Positions 8,724 to 16,722 of a stretch of 24,559 bases of DNA are shown here, one piece after another (the first letter of the stretch is position 1; each line of letters begins with the position of its first letter). Below the pieces are notes generated by a model. That model was not told the DNA's origin. It was given only the letters and a program-made list of their open reading frames with translations, and searched no databases. The position numbers and the translations under genes were made by a program. Where the stretch lies: contig NZ_RQGG01000039.1 in NCBI RefSeq assembly GCF_004769665.1, positions 1 through 24,559 of the forward strand, in the 5' to 3' direction. Source of the DNA: Leptospira kemamanensis (GTDB lineage Bacteria > Spirochaetota > Leptospiria > Leptospirales > Leptospiraceae).

Positions 8724-10256
8724 ATGAAGACAAGACAACTCACCTTGCTCATACTCACCCTATTGTTCCTTTCAGGAAGAGACAATTTTCCGAAATCCAG
8801 TTTTAATACAACCTTACATCCGGAAGATGAAGTGGGACTCGAATCACAAGAAACATCGATTCAGGTGTTAGGTGAGTCGAAAATCATCCGAGTATTGTAC
8901 AAACCAGAAGGGAAAAAAAGTCAATTTGCCAAATTGATTCTCGAAACTGCAAGCTCCTACATTCCCAAATTAGCTGAGTATTTAGAAGCGGCTCCGAGAG
9001 CGAAAGTATTGACCATCAAAGATATAACAGATGGAAGCATAGCAAGAAATGAAGGTGCGATTGCCTATGTTCCGTTCGCTTACCCTGATCCTGAACTTCC
9101 CATCCCTGCTCCCCTTCTTTATCATGAAATAGGGCATTGGTGGTTTGGACAAGATCCTAGATGGGTTTCCGAAGGTGTGAGTAGTTTTTTACCAGTTGCT
9201 ATGGAAAAAAGTGGATCCCTTTCAATTGGAAATTTAGAAATCAATAAAGTAAAGTATTGGTGGGGGTTTAGACAACCGCTTTCAACAATAGATCTTCCTT
9301 TAGGTGACATCGCCCACGTAGAAAATATTCCTGCCAATGATTTTTCCATTTACTATGAAAAATCCTTTAAGATCCAATATCTTATTTATTTAGAGTTAGG
9401 TGCCGAAAAATATCGAAATTTTTTAATGTCACTTATGGATCCAAAACATGAATCGTGGCATGATTATTTCATTGCTCCATCCAAAAAGATTTATGAAGAC
9501 AAAACAAAAGGCGTTATCTCACTCTTACGAAAACAAAAAGATATGGATTGGGACCAATTCTTGTCGGGATGGGTACAACGAAAAGGTTACCAAAAGAAAA
9601 CTAAGTCCCTTCTGCAAGACCAAGATGGGGATTCTATTGTTGACTATGAAGAAATTGTAAATCAAACGAGTATTACTGAATGGGATAGTGACAAGGATGG
9701 ATTGGGTGATTTTGCAGAAACAATTTTAGGAACGAATCCAAAGGAACCAAATCCAAAAGAAATCTTTCAAAACAAAATCCAAAACACGGGCATCATCCTC
9801 GACGGTATGGCCGACGATTGGGAATTCATAGATGCAATCACTCTTACTCAACCAAAACTTCCCAACCAAAAAATTCCGATCACCGAGTTTCGATACAAAC
9901 AGATAGGCAATTTACTTTATGGAATGGTGCGTTCCGACAAACCCTTTTACAAAATGGATTCAAACGAAAAGGATTTGTATTTTTTTCTCGCGGACAATTC
10001 CAAACAAAAAGAGCGAGTTGGATTCGGATTTAAAATGAATCCGAACGATGTGTACGGTTGGGAATACGAAAGGACCAAAGGAAACAAACGATATGTTTGG
10101 GGAAAAGTAGGTCATGTGTTTGAATTCCAGATCGATATCAGTGACCACCCCGATTCAGAACTCGTTCTTGTCCCCCTCATCAATGGACCAAGTGGTCCTT
10201 CCCGAGGCTATTGGGACTATGGCAAACCGATTGTCATTCCCCTTTCGAAACCGTAA
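8724..10256 (+). CDS. Secreted HExxH metalloprotease with TSP3-like Ca repeats
   Basis: I start at the ATG at 8724 because it opens a clean signal peptide (MKTRQLTLLILTLLFLSG); the longer TTG frame from 8649 adds 25 residues ahead of it. In this 510-residue numbering the zinc motif HEIGH is at 134-138 and a downstream Glu sits in PRWVSEGVSSF (Glu150). This HExxH...WxSEG spacing resembles the peptidase-MA-like gluzincins rather than classical M1, where the Glu lies further away. Residues about 298-345 carry two acidic repeats (DQDGDSIVDYEE, DSDKDGLGDFAE) of the thrombospondin type-3 kind, expected to bind calcium. The last 150 residues open with ILDGMADDWEF and look like a CBM9/DOMON-type beta sandwich. 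Location is probably periplasmic or surface. There is no Cys lipobox, so it is not clearly a lipoprotein. The substrate is unknown. Confidence 0.8.
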   Translation: MKTRQLTLLILTLLFLSGRDNFPKSSFNTTLHPEDEVGLESQETSIQVLGESKIIRVLYKPEGKKSQFAKLILETASSYIPKLAEYLEAAPRAKVLTIKDITDGSIARNEGAIAYVPFAYPDPELPIPAPLLYHEIGHWWFGQDPRWVSEGVSSFLPVAMEKSGSLSIGNLEINKVKYWWGFRQPLSTIDLPLGDIAHVENIPANDFSIYYEKSFKIQYLIYLELGAEKYRNFLMSLMDPKHESWHDYFIAPSKKIYEDKTKGVISLLRKQKDMDWDQFLSGWVQRKGYQKKTKSLLQDQDGDSIVDYEEIVNQTSITEWDSDKDGLGDFAETILGTNPKEPNPKEIFQNKIQNTGIILDGMADDWEFIDAITLTQPKLPNQKIPITEFRYKQIGNLLYGMVRSDKPFYKMDSNEKDLYFFLADNSKQKERVGFGFKMNPNDVYGWEYERTKGNKRYVWGKVGHVFEFQIDISDHPDSELVLVPLINGPSGPSRGYWDYGKPIVIPLSKP

Positions 10257-10348
10257 AACACGAAGGGAACTTGGAAACAGATTCTGGACGAATCTCCTCC
10301 TACGGAAAAACGAACTCAAATCTCCCGATAAAAACACAAATATTCTGT

Positions 10349-10376
10349 TTGACTTGTTTTTGACTTACTTTATTTA
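10349..10376 (+). promoter_or_regulatory. Probable promoter of the alkane hydroxylase gene
   Basis: TTGACT at 10349-10354 and TATTTA at 10371-10376 are separated by 16 bases. An identical TTTGACTT octamer recurs 11 bases downstream (10348-10355 and 10359-10366), one helical turn apart, which could be a regulator site overlapping the promoter. The leader to the ATG at 10465 would be about 80 bases. Confidence 0.45.
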
Positions 10377-10396
10377 TAACAAACGTGCGAAATAAA
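10369..10396. promoter_or_regulatory. Inverted repeat overlapping the alkane hydroxylase promoter
   Basis: TTTATTT at 10369-10375 and its reverse complement AAATAAA at 10390-10396 are separated by 14 bases. The spacer length equals that of the inverted repeat in front of the TetR gene at 13313-13346, although the arm sequences differ. It lies over the -10 region, so binding there would block transcription. The arms are AT-only, so chance is a real possibility. Confidence 0.25.
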
Positions 10397-10464
10397 TCGT
10401 TGGCCTGGGTTCCCAAGACAAACTTGCACCGGAACCAATCGCGATGGAAACGAGGGAGTGAGAT

Positions 10465-12714
10465 ATGTTCCTAACCAATCGAATGAGCAGTGGAAAAGCG
10501 AAGCATATGGTGAGGGCAGAGTCGGAAAAAGAAACAAACCAACTGAAAATCAATGGCGTGCCCATTTCCGTCCGTCCCAAGGAAAACATTTTGAGTGCAG
10601 CACTCAGACAAGGGATCGATTTCCCCCATAGCTGTCGGGTGGGAGGTTGTGCGACTTGTAAATGTAAACTGGTGGAAGGGAGAGTACAAGAACTTACAGA
10701 AACAGGTTATTTATTATCCGACGAAGAATTGGACAATGGATACATCCTCGCCTGTCAGAGCATCCCCCAAACAGACGTTACCATCCAAGTGGAAAACAAG
10801 GAAACCATCTTCGGTATAGTGTTCCAACAAAAAGTACTCACAGATGAAATCTGCGAAATCTCGATCCAACTGGAAGGATCCTTACATTTCCAAGCTGGCC
10901 AATACGTTTCTCTATCCATCGAAGGGTTGGATGCCGAAAGGAATTATTCTTTTGCAAACGCTCCAAACAAAAAAGGAATCGTTTCCTTTATCGTTAGAAA
11001 GGTTCCCAATGGAAAACTATCAAATTATATCTATCACGAAAACTTAGTTGGAAAAAAAGCAAAACTCAAAGGAGCATTTGGTAATTTTTATTTAAGGGAG
11101 AGTCAAAAACCAATTCTGATGGTTGCCGGTGGAAGTGGACTTGCTCCCATCCTTGCCATATTAGAACAAGGAATCCTAAATGGCACCAAACGACCGCTTA
11201 CCCTACTTTTTGGCGCTCGTAAAAAAGAAGATTTATACAAAATCAATGCAATTCAAAAAATCCAAAAAATTTGGAAAGGAAAATTTACCTTTATACCAAT
11301 TCTTTCGGAGGAACCAATCAATAGTTCTTGGAAAGGAAAAAGAGGTCTTGTCACTTCTTTCATTAGAGACCACCTAACAAAATCTACCGAAGCATATTTA
11401 TGTGGACCTCCTCCTATGGTAGACGCCGCCACAAAAGAACTACTCCAATTCGGAATTCAAAAACAATCCATTTTTGCAGATCGTTTTTCAACCATCGATC
11501 ATAGTCTGAGCCTAAACATCGATGATAAAACGTTAAGAAGCAAAGCAGGATTCTTTGATTATATTAAATTCTTTTTATTCCATGCCGTAGGTCTCATGTC
11601 GATTGTGAGTTTACTTTTGGGAGGAATGTATACTACCATTGGATTTTTTTCCTTACTTTTCTTTTACATCGTAGGAGACGAACTTTCGGGTGATGACAAA
11701 AGTACACCCAGTTATACAAAACCAGAGATCTTGACCTTACAACTTTGGTTGGCATTGCCAATCTTATGGATTCTCTTTTTTTGTTCTGTTTGGACAATGA
11801 GTCCTATCGATACACTTGGCTTTGGATCCTGGCTCACTCAAATCTTTGGTTTTGATTTTAATTTTGCCAAAGAGAATACTTCCATCCTGGTCCATGGATA
11901 TGCCGTACTCTTCACTGGTCTTATGATTGGACTTGTGGGAACAATTACAGCACATGAATTGACTCACCGCACTTGGGATCCAATCTCTATGTTCATTGGT
12001 AGATGGTTACTTGCCTTTAGTTTTGATACAATTTTCTCCATTGAACACGTGTATGGTCATCATCGTTATGTTTCCACAACAGAAGACCCAGCCACTGCAC
12101 CTAGAGGAAGAAATGTATATTACCATGTCCTTGCTTCTACCATCAAAGGGAATATCAGTGCTTGGAAAATTGAAACCAAACGTCTAAAACGAAAAAATTT
12201 ATCCACATTCTCTTACCACAATGCTTTTTTACGTGGTCATTTGATGAGTGTTTGTTTAGTCATTTTGGCTTATCTCATAGGTGGAATTTTTGGGATGTTA
12301 TTTTTTATCGCTGCTGGTTTGTTTGGAAAGGCATTACTTGAGATCGTTAATTATATGGAGCATTATGGAATGGTTCGATTACCAGAAGAACCAGTCCAAC
12401 CAAGGCATTCTTGGAACACCAACAAACGGATTAGTTCTTGGACCATGTTTAATTTAACAAGGCATTCCCACCACCACGCACAAGGAGAAGTTCCTTACCA
12501 AGACCTAAGGCCTTATCCGAATGCTCCGATGATGATTAGTGGGTATTTGACAACCATTGTGATTGCTCTCATCCCTCCACTTTGGCATTATTTGATGATT
12601 CCGAAAGTATTGGAATGGGACAAAAAATATGCAAGCCCTGAAGAGTTGGAACTTGTCAAAGTTGCCAATGAAAAAAGTGGGATTACGTTATTAATGAAAT
12701 CGAATCAGGATTAG
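10465..12714 (+). CDS. alkB: Self-sufficient alkane 1-monooxygenase (ferredoxin-reductase-AlkB fusion)
   Basis: A 749-residue three-part fusion. Residues about 25-110 are a plant-type 2Fe-2S ferredoxin (Cys57, Cys62, Cys65, Cys97 in CRVGGCATC and ILACQS). Residues about 115-345 are a ferredoxin-NADP-reductase-like module: RNYSFANAP for FAD, GGSGLAPILA for nucleotide, and LCGPPPMVDAA at the end. Residues about 365-735 are an integral-membrane di-iron AlkB hydroxylase with all four histidine boxes: HELTHR (497-502), EHVYGHH (527-533), NYMEHYG (629-635) and RHSHHHA (666-672), amid several membrane helices. It should oxidise the terminal carbon of an alkane or related chain to the alcohol, taking electrons from NAD(P)H within one chain without separate rubredoxin. 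The ribosome site GGGAG lies before the ATG. The stop overlaps that of the convergent TetR gene by a few bases. Chain-length preference cannot be read; a fatty-acyl or xylene-type substrate is an alternative. Confidence 0.93.
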   Translation: MFLTNRMSSGKAKHMVRAESEKETNQLKINGVPISVRPKENILSAALRQGIDFPHSCRVGGCATCKCKLVEGRVQELTETGYLLSDEELDNGYILACQSIPQTDVTIQVENKETIFGIVFQQKVLTDEICEISIQLEGSLHFQAGQYVSLSIEGLDAERNYSFANAPNKKGIVSFIVRKVPNGKLSNYIYHENLVGKKAKLKGAFGNFYLRESQKPILMVAGGSGLAPILAILEQGILNGTKRPLTLLFGARKKEDLYKINAIQKIQKIWKGKFTFIPILSEEPINSSWKGKRGLVTSFIRDHLTKSTEAYLCGPPPMVDAATKELLQFGIQKQSIFADRFSTIDHSLSLNIDDKTLRSKAGFFDYIKFFLFHAVGLMSIVSLLLGGMYTTIGFFSLLFFYIVGDELSGDDKSTPSYTKPEILTLQLWLALPILWILFFCSVWTMSPIDTLGFGSWLTQIFGFDFNFAKENTSILVHGYAVLFTGLMIGLVGTITAHELTHRTWDPISMFIGRWLLAFSFDTIFSIEHVYGHHRYVSTTEDPATAPRGRNVYYHVLASTIKGNISAWKIETKRLKRKNLSTFSYHNAFLRGHLMSVCLVILAYLIGGIFGMLFFIAAGLFGKALLEIVNYMEHYGMVRLPEEPVQPRHSWNTNKRISSWTMFNLTRHSHHHAQGEVPYQDLRPYPNAPMMISGYLTTIVIALIPPLWHYLMIPKVLEWDKKYASPEELELVKVANEKSGITLLMKSNQD

Positions 12715-13283
12715 TGGTTGTTATGAAGTTCTTTTGCAGAGAAAAAATCTCCTAAGTATTTTAAACCTTCAAACAAATCCATCCATGGAGTTCCTTCTTC
12801 CCCTTTGGATTTCAAAAACAATACACCTACAAAAAAGGACAAAAATGCCTTTCCACCTTTTCCTTCCGTTTCTTTTGGAAAAAAACGATTCAACGCCATT
12901 TCATACGCGTTAAATGACTCCTCCAATAGTTGGATCAATTCCTTTGAATCCGAGTGTTGCCGTTTCACATCCACAGCGAGTAACATGAGATTCATAAAAT
13001 GTCCTTCCTTACCTGCTACAAAATTCATAATATCAATGATACTTGTATTATCTTCAGTAAGTTTATGAATGGCTTCTGCATCGGAAGAAACCAGATGTTT
13101 GACCATAGAAGTAAACAATGCTTCTTTCGTTGGGAAGTAGTGGTATAAGGTTCCCGTAGATACACCCAATTCTTTGGAAAGCTCTCGCATGGAAACGGAG
13201 GCTACACCTTTTGAAACAAAAATGGGAAGTGATTTGGAAAGTAACTCGATTCTATAAAGATTATGATCCACAATTTTGGGCAT
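12711..13283 (-). CDS. TetR-family transcriptional regulator
   Basis: A 190-residue repressor-type protein. The helix-turn-helix is textbook: VSMRELSKELGVSTGTLYHYFPTKEALF at about residues 30-57, and the C-terminal half is a helical ligand pocket of the usual length. I chose the second ATG (MPKIVDHNLYR) because a good GGAG/AGGTGG ribosome site precedes it by six to eight bases; the frame also opens at 13301, adding six residues. It is convergent with the alkane hydroxylase gene, the two stops overlapping, so they are not co-transcribed but are probably linked in function: a long-chain alkane, alcohol or acyl-CoA ligand is a reasonable guess. An inverted repeat just upstream of its start (13313-13346) may be its own operator. 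Regulation of the hydroxylase is inference. Confidence 0.9.
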   Translation of the reverse strand: MPKIVDHNLYRIELLSKSLPIFVSKGVASVSMRELSKELGVSTGTLYHYFPTKEALFTSMVKHLVSSDAEAIHKLTEDNTSIIDIMNFVAGKEGHFMNLMLLAVDVKRQHSDSKELIQLLEESFNAYEMALNRFFPKETEGKGGKAFLSFFVGVLFLKSKGEEGTPWMDLFEGLKYLGDFFSAKELHNNH

Positions 13284-13312
13284 AAAACCACCTACTCCCA
13301 TTGACGTTTCAA

Positions 13313-13346
13313 AATTGGTTGTTATTTTTGCATTTTACAACAAATT
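13313..13346. promoter_or_regulatory. Inverted repeat, candidate TetR operator
   Basis: AATTGGTTGT at 13313-13322 and ACAACAAATT at 13337-13346 are reverse complements at nine of ten positions, with a 14-base AT-rich spacer. It sits about 30 bases upstream of the chosen TetR start, where autoregulatory TetR operators commonly lie. Confidence 0.45.
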
Positions 13347-13462
13347 TGAATTCGAAATTGAGTACTATGTTATTTTCTGAGTGGTGCAAGGAACTTCAAG
13401 CGAGATTCTTTCGATGTTTTTGGTGATTCTAACTCGGTAAGGCTACATAATCAAAATGGCTA

Positions 13463-13573
13463 ATGTATTGGAATGTTGGTATTCTACTCATTCTATTACA
13501 TATATTGAGTGTTGGAGTTTTATCAGCACCATTCCCGTTCCATAAGTATTTGGAAAAAATTCGATTCACCTAA
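13463..13573 (+). CDS. Possible small membrane protein, 36 residues
   Basis: An ATG frame opening MYWNVGILLILLHILSVGVL, continuing with a Pro/Phe turn and ending in a basic tail (HKYLEKIRFT). One membrane-spanning helix followed by a positive C-terminus is a coherent small-protein design, and the whole frame is hydrophobic in the right places. No clear Shine-Dalgarno precedes it and I recognise no family, so it may be a remnant of a longer gene or chance. Confidence 0.35.
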   Translation: MYWNVGILLILLHILSVGVLSAPFPFHKYLEKIRFT

Positions 13574-13667
13574 AAAAAATTGGATTTTTTCCATACCGAG
13601 ATTTCCATTCCTCTGTCTAATATACGAATACCAATTCACGTATTGATTTACGTATCAGGAGCCAGTT

Positions 13668-15155
13668 ATGCCAACAAATACGAAAGCTAAAGAAACTTTA
13701 ACACCCGTCGATGAAAATCGCGAGGTGGTTGTGACTTTGATTAAAGGAGACGGCATAGGGCCAGAAATCATCGATCAAACGATTCGCATTTTAGATGAGG
13801 CAAAATCAGGAATTCAATTCGAAACGATTGAGGCAGGTTCATCTGTTTATTTATCAGGTGTCCTTTCTGGAATCAGCGAAAATGCTTGGGATACGATTCG
13901 CAAATATCCAACGATCTTAAAAGGACCCATTACCACTCCAAGAGGAAAAGGATATAAAAGTTTAAACGTTACGATACGGAAAACCTTGGGATTGTATGCG
14001 AATGTTCGCCCTGCAAAAACATACGATCCATTCATTAAAACCAATCATCCAGGTACTGACATTGTGATCATTCGTGAAAACGAAGAAGATACGTATGCAG
14101 GCATTGAACACCGCCAAACAAGAGAAGTCACTCAATGTTTGAAATTAATTACAGTTCCTGGAACGGAAAAAATTGTCCGTTATGCCTTTGAATTTGCAAG
14201 ATCCAATGGAAGAAAAAAAATCACATGTATGGTCAAAGACAATATCATGAAATTTACAGATGGTATGTTTGCCAACATTTTCCAAACCATTGCAAAAGAA
14301 TACCCAGAGATTGAAGCGGAAAGTATGATCATTGATATTGGAGCTGCTTTACTAGCAAATCGACCACAAAAATTCGATGTGATCCTTGCACCAAATCTTT
14401 ATGGCGACATCCTTTCTGATATTGCTGCCGAAGTCACTGGATCTGTTGGAATGTGTGGATCTGCTAATATAGGAGATTTTGTTTCCATGTTTGAAGCAGT
14501 TCATGGAAGTGCACCTGACATTGCTGGAAAAAACATTGCCAATCCAACAGCAGTGATCAAAGCAACTGTTATGATGTTAACCCATTTAGGAAAACCTGGG
14601 AAAGCGAAACTCATTCGTAACGCCGTATTAAAGACATTAGAAGATGGATACCGAACCGCCGATATTTTCCAAAATGAAAAAAATACAAAACTTGTGGGAA
14701 CCAAAGAATACACTGATGCCATCCTGGATCGACTCGGACAAAATCCAACGGTACTCACTGCCAGTGAACTTGTGAAACCAAAATCATTCACTTTGAGTTT
14801 ATCGAATCAAAAGGAGAAAAAAGAATTAGTGGGTGTAGATATCTTTTTAGATATACCTGAAGATAGAGATCCAGATGTTTTAGGTAAAAATCTTGAATCC
14901 GTTACAAAAGAATTCTTACATCTCAAAATGATCACGAATCGTGGAGTGAAAGTGTATCCAAAAGGACAAAAGGAAACATTTTTAACAGACCATTTTCGAT
15001 GTCGATTTGTATCACCAAACGGTGGCAATATCAAACACAAGGATATCACTGCAATCCTCACGATTCTGGAATCAAAAGGTTACGATTCGATCAAAACAGA
15101 AAACTTATATGAGTTTGATGGTGTTCCTGGTTATTCTCTAGGACAAGGGGAGTGA
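13668..15155 (+). CDS. icd: Isocitrate dehydrogenase, Thermus-type, predicted NAD+-dependent
   Basis: Oxidatively decarboxylates isocitrate to 2-oxoglutarate in the TCA cycle. The 495 residues match the long form known from Thermus (about 496), with an extra C-terminal domain from about 385 (VGVDIFLDIPEDRDPDVLGK, RCRFVSPNGG). Motifs include GDGIGPEI near the start, the isocitrate-binding Ser98, Asn100 and Arg104 (SLNVTIR), VKDNIMKFTDGMF, and the metal/substrate Asp residues in APNLYGDILSDIAAE. In the adenine-binding loop HGSAPDIAGKNIANP, Asp284-Ile285 stand where NADP-dependent enzymes have Lys-Tyr (E. coli Lys344-Tyr345), which is the established signature of NAD+ preference. AGGAG precedes the ATG. 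The gene appears monocistronic, ending at a strong hairpin terminator. The first 16 residues are a polar extension of no known role. Confidence 0.93.
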   Translation: MPTNTKAKETLTPVDENREVVVTLIKGDGIGPEIIDQTIRILDEAKSGIQFETIEAGSSVYLSGVLSGISENAWDTIRKYPTILKGPITTPRGKGYKSLNVTIRKTLGLYANVRPAKTYDPFIKTNHPGTDIVIIRENEEDTYAGIEHRQTREVTQCLKLITVPGTEKIVRYAFEFARSNGRKKITCMVKDNIMKFTDGMFANIFQTIAKEYPEIEAESMIIDIGAALLANRPQKFDVILAPNLYGDILSDIAAEVTGSVGMCGSANIGDFVSMFEAVHGSAPDIAGKNIANPTAVIKATVMMLTHLGKPGKAKLIRNAVLKTLEDGYRTADIFQNEKNTKLVGTKEYTDAILDRLGQNPTVLTASELVKPKSFTLSLSNQKEKKELVGVDIFLDIPEDRDPDVLGKNLESVTKEFLHLKMITNRGVKVYPKGQKETFLTDHFRCRFVSPNGGNIKHKDITAILTILESKGYDSIKTENLYEFDGVPGYSLGQGE

Positions 15156-15177
15156 AGAATAGATACCCTTAGGTTAA

Positions 15178-15227
15178 GATAGCAAAGTCCTAAATTGATT
15201 TCGGACTTTGCTATCGTTTCTATTTTC
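15178..15227 (+). terminator. Rho-independent terminator after icd
   Basis: Perfect 13-bp stem: GATAGCAAAGTCC at 15178-15190 and GGACTTTGCTATC at 15203-15215, 12-base loop, followed by a T-rich tail (GTTTCTATTTTC). On the minus strand the hairpin also follows the end of the TEX264-like gene closely, but its T-tail there is poor. Confidence 0.9.
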
Positions 15228-15229
15228 AT

Positions 15230-15829
15230 TTATTGAGTTTGGAATAATAATTCCAATGGCGAGAACACTTCTCGTTTCACGCCGACTGGCATATAAAAAT
15301 CTATATGATCTACAAATTGAGAAGAACCACCATATACTTCGATCGCAACTGATGTAATCGAAGATTGTTTGGTCAAAGTTTCTTGAAATTTTGGATATAC
15401 CTTGGTCGGTGCCAAAAAATAAGAGAATACATTTTTAAATGGGAAAGTTGCTGTGATACATTTCATTTCAGGAATCAAAAAAGTTTTCATTTTCGATTTC
15501 ACCATTTTGATTTCTGTATCGGACAATCCATCCATTCGACAACCTAAAACAGATCTTAATTTTTCTGGAGCTGTATCCGGTCCATCCAAATACAGTGCCA
15601 TACTATGACACTCTGTTAGCCCCACTGATTCCCATTCTTTTTGAAATTTTTCCCAACTCTCATTTAAATTTTGATAAGGTCCTTTGTGGGTGTAGAGAAA
15701 AATTTCTACAGAACCAAAGTTGGTTTCCTTAACTTCTACATCTTGGAATCCACCCATGTAAGCATAAAAAAAAATCCCGAGAACTCCCAATATGCCAATG
15801 AGTATTACAATCTTTTTAAATAGTTTCAT
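15230..15829 (-). CDS. Membrane-anchored GyrI-like (TEX264-like) protein
   Basis: A 199-residue protein with one N-terminal membrane helix (about residues 6-24) and a GyrI-like ligand-binding fold behind it. Several stretches resemble the animal protein TEX264 as I remember it: MALYLDGPDTAPEKLRSVLG at about 77-96 (TEX264 has a YYDNP...P..KCR version), ITATFPF...YFLAPTKVYP at about 125-143, and VAIEVYG...HIDFYMPV near the end. GyrI-like domains bind small amphipathic molecules or partner proteins. TEX264 acts as an ER-phagy receptor, but no such role can be assumed in a bacterium. The ribosome site GAGGAC lies a few bases before the ATG. It lies 63 bases after the SH3b gene on the same strand, so the two probably form an operon with envelope location. 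Confidence 0.72.
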   Translation of the reverse strand: MKLFKKIVILIGILGVLGIFFYAYMGGFQDVEVKETNFGSVEIFLYTHKGPYQNLNESWEKFQKEWESVGLTECHSMALYLDGPDTAPEKLRSVLGCRMDGLSDTEIKMVKSKMKTFLIPEMKCITATFPFKNVFSYFLAPTKVYPKFQETLTKQSSITSVAIEVYGGSSQFVDHIDFYMPVGVKREVFSPLELLFQTQ

Positions 15830-15892
15830 TTTGTCCTCAAAACAGTTTTGATTTTGATTCCCAACGAAAGCAATTGCAATTTGTTTCCAAAT

Positions 15893-16564
15893 TTACAATT
15901 CTTTTCTCAGGATCGTCACACCATTTTCATCCTGATAGATTCGAATCATCATTTCTTGACTTTGTTTAGAAGGAACATTGAATGCATTCGAACCATCCAG
16001 TTCAAATGTTTCACCACCAAACTCATTACAAAGTTTCCCAATCAAATACAATTCTTCTTTAGAAATCTCAGGAAAATATAAGTCAAAACTATCACCACCT
16101 TCCGTCATGTACAAGATGGACTGATTGTATCGATAAGCAGATCGACCTTCATAATCCCCCATAGCTATCGTTTCGAGTTTACTGGATCCGTAGGATTTGG
16201 TGAGGTAATCTTTTAAACTCTTACAGTTTCTGGGAGGAGACGGTAGTCGACTTAAGAAACCATCAAAGACATATCCTTTCCATGTTTGATAATTCACTTC
16301 GATCCAAAATCCTTTGATTCCATCGATTGTTTCTGGTTTCGTTTCCTTTTTTGAAATTACTTTGACACGTCCACCCATCGGAATCTGGATTAACTTTTTC
16401 CCCTTAGCGGAAGGTTTGTCTCGTAAATTTAATCCTTTCTCTGCCATGACAGTTAACATTTCCCCTGTATCGTAATAGGAGATTGCGCCCACCGATCCGA
16501 AATTTAGGAGAATGGCGAGTAGTATCCAAAACCTAACTTGTGTTTGTTGCAATTGTAATTTCAT
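15893..16564 (-). CDS. Secreted or anchored SH3b-domain protein
   Basis: I start at the ATG at 16564, which opens MKLQLQQTQVRFWILLAILL, a signal peptide or membrane anchor, with an AGG-type ribosome site; the frame runs open 33 codons further upstream to 16663 with a less likely leader. Residues about 35-110 form a bacterial SH3 domain: MLTVMAEKGLNLRDKPSAKG, GGRVKVISKK, GFWIEVNYQTWKGYVFDGFLSRL. Such domains bind cell-wall peptides or metals, usually in peptidoglycan-linked proteins. The remaining 110 residues (from RNCKSLKDYL) are not a family I know and may be a substrate or partner domain. The product is 223 residues with periplasmic placement inferred. Probably first gene of an operon with the GyrI-like gene, and divergent from the photolyase-like gene. 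Confidence 0.75.
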   Translation of the reverse strand: MKLQLQQTQVRFWILLAILLNFGSVGAISYYDTGEMLTVMAEKGLNLRDKPSAKGKKLIQIPMGGRVKVISKKETKPETIDGIKGFWIEVNYQTWKGYVFDGFLSRLPSPPRNCKSLKDYLTKSYGSSKLETIAMGDYEGRSAYRYNQSILYMTEGGDSFDLYFPEISKEELYLIGKLCNEFGGETFELDGSNAFNVPSKQSQEMMIRIYQDENGVTILRKEL

Positions 16565-16722
16565 TTTTAAAAACCTGGTTTCATTTTTAATAGGTAAAAA
16601 TGGAAAATGGATTTTGAGTTTCCAAAAAATAGATTGTTTTGTCAATAAATTTAGGGGGTCCATTCACTAATTCTGTCTAACACTGAGAACAACCCAAATA
16701 TGGATAGGAATTTAGAAATCCT

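Larger units (their letters stand above)
13302..13667. other. Divergent intergenic region between tetR and icd
   Basis: About 365 bases. It holds the inverted repeat described above at the tetR side and a possible 36-residue membrane peptide frame at 13463-13573. Near the icd start lie a possible TAATAT -10 at 13619 and two ACGTAT copies about ten bases apart. The icd ribosome site AGGAG lies shortly before its ATG. No RNA gene was recognised. Confidence 0.5.
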
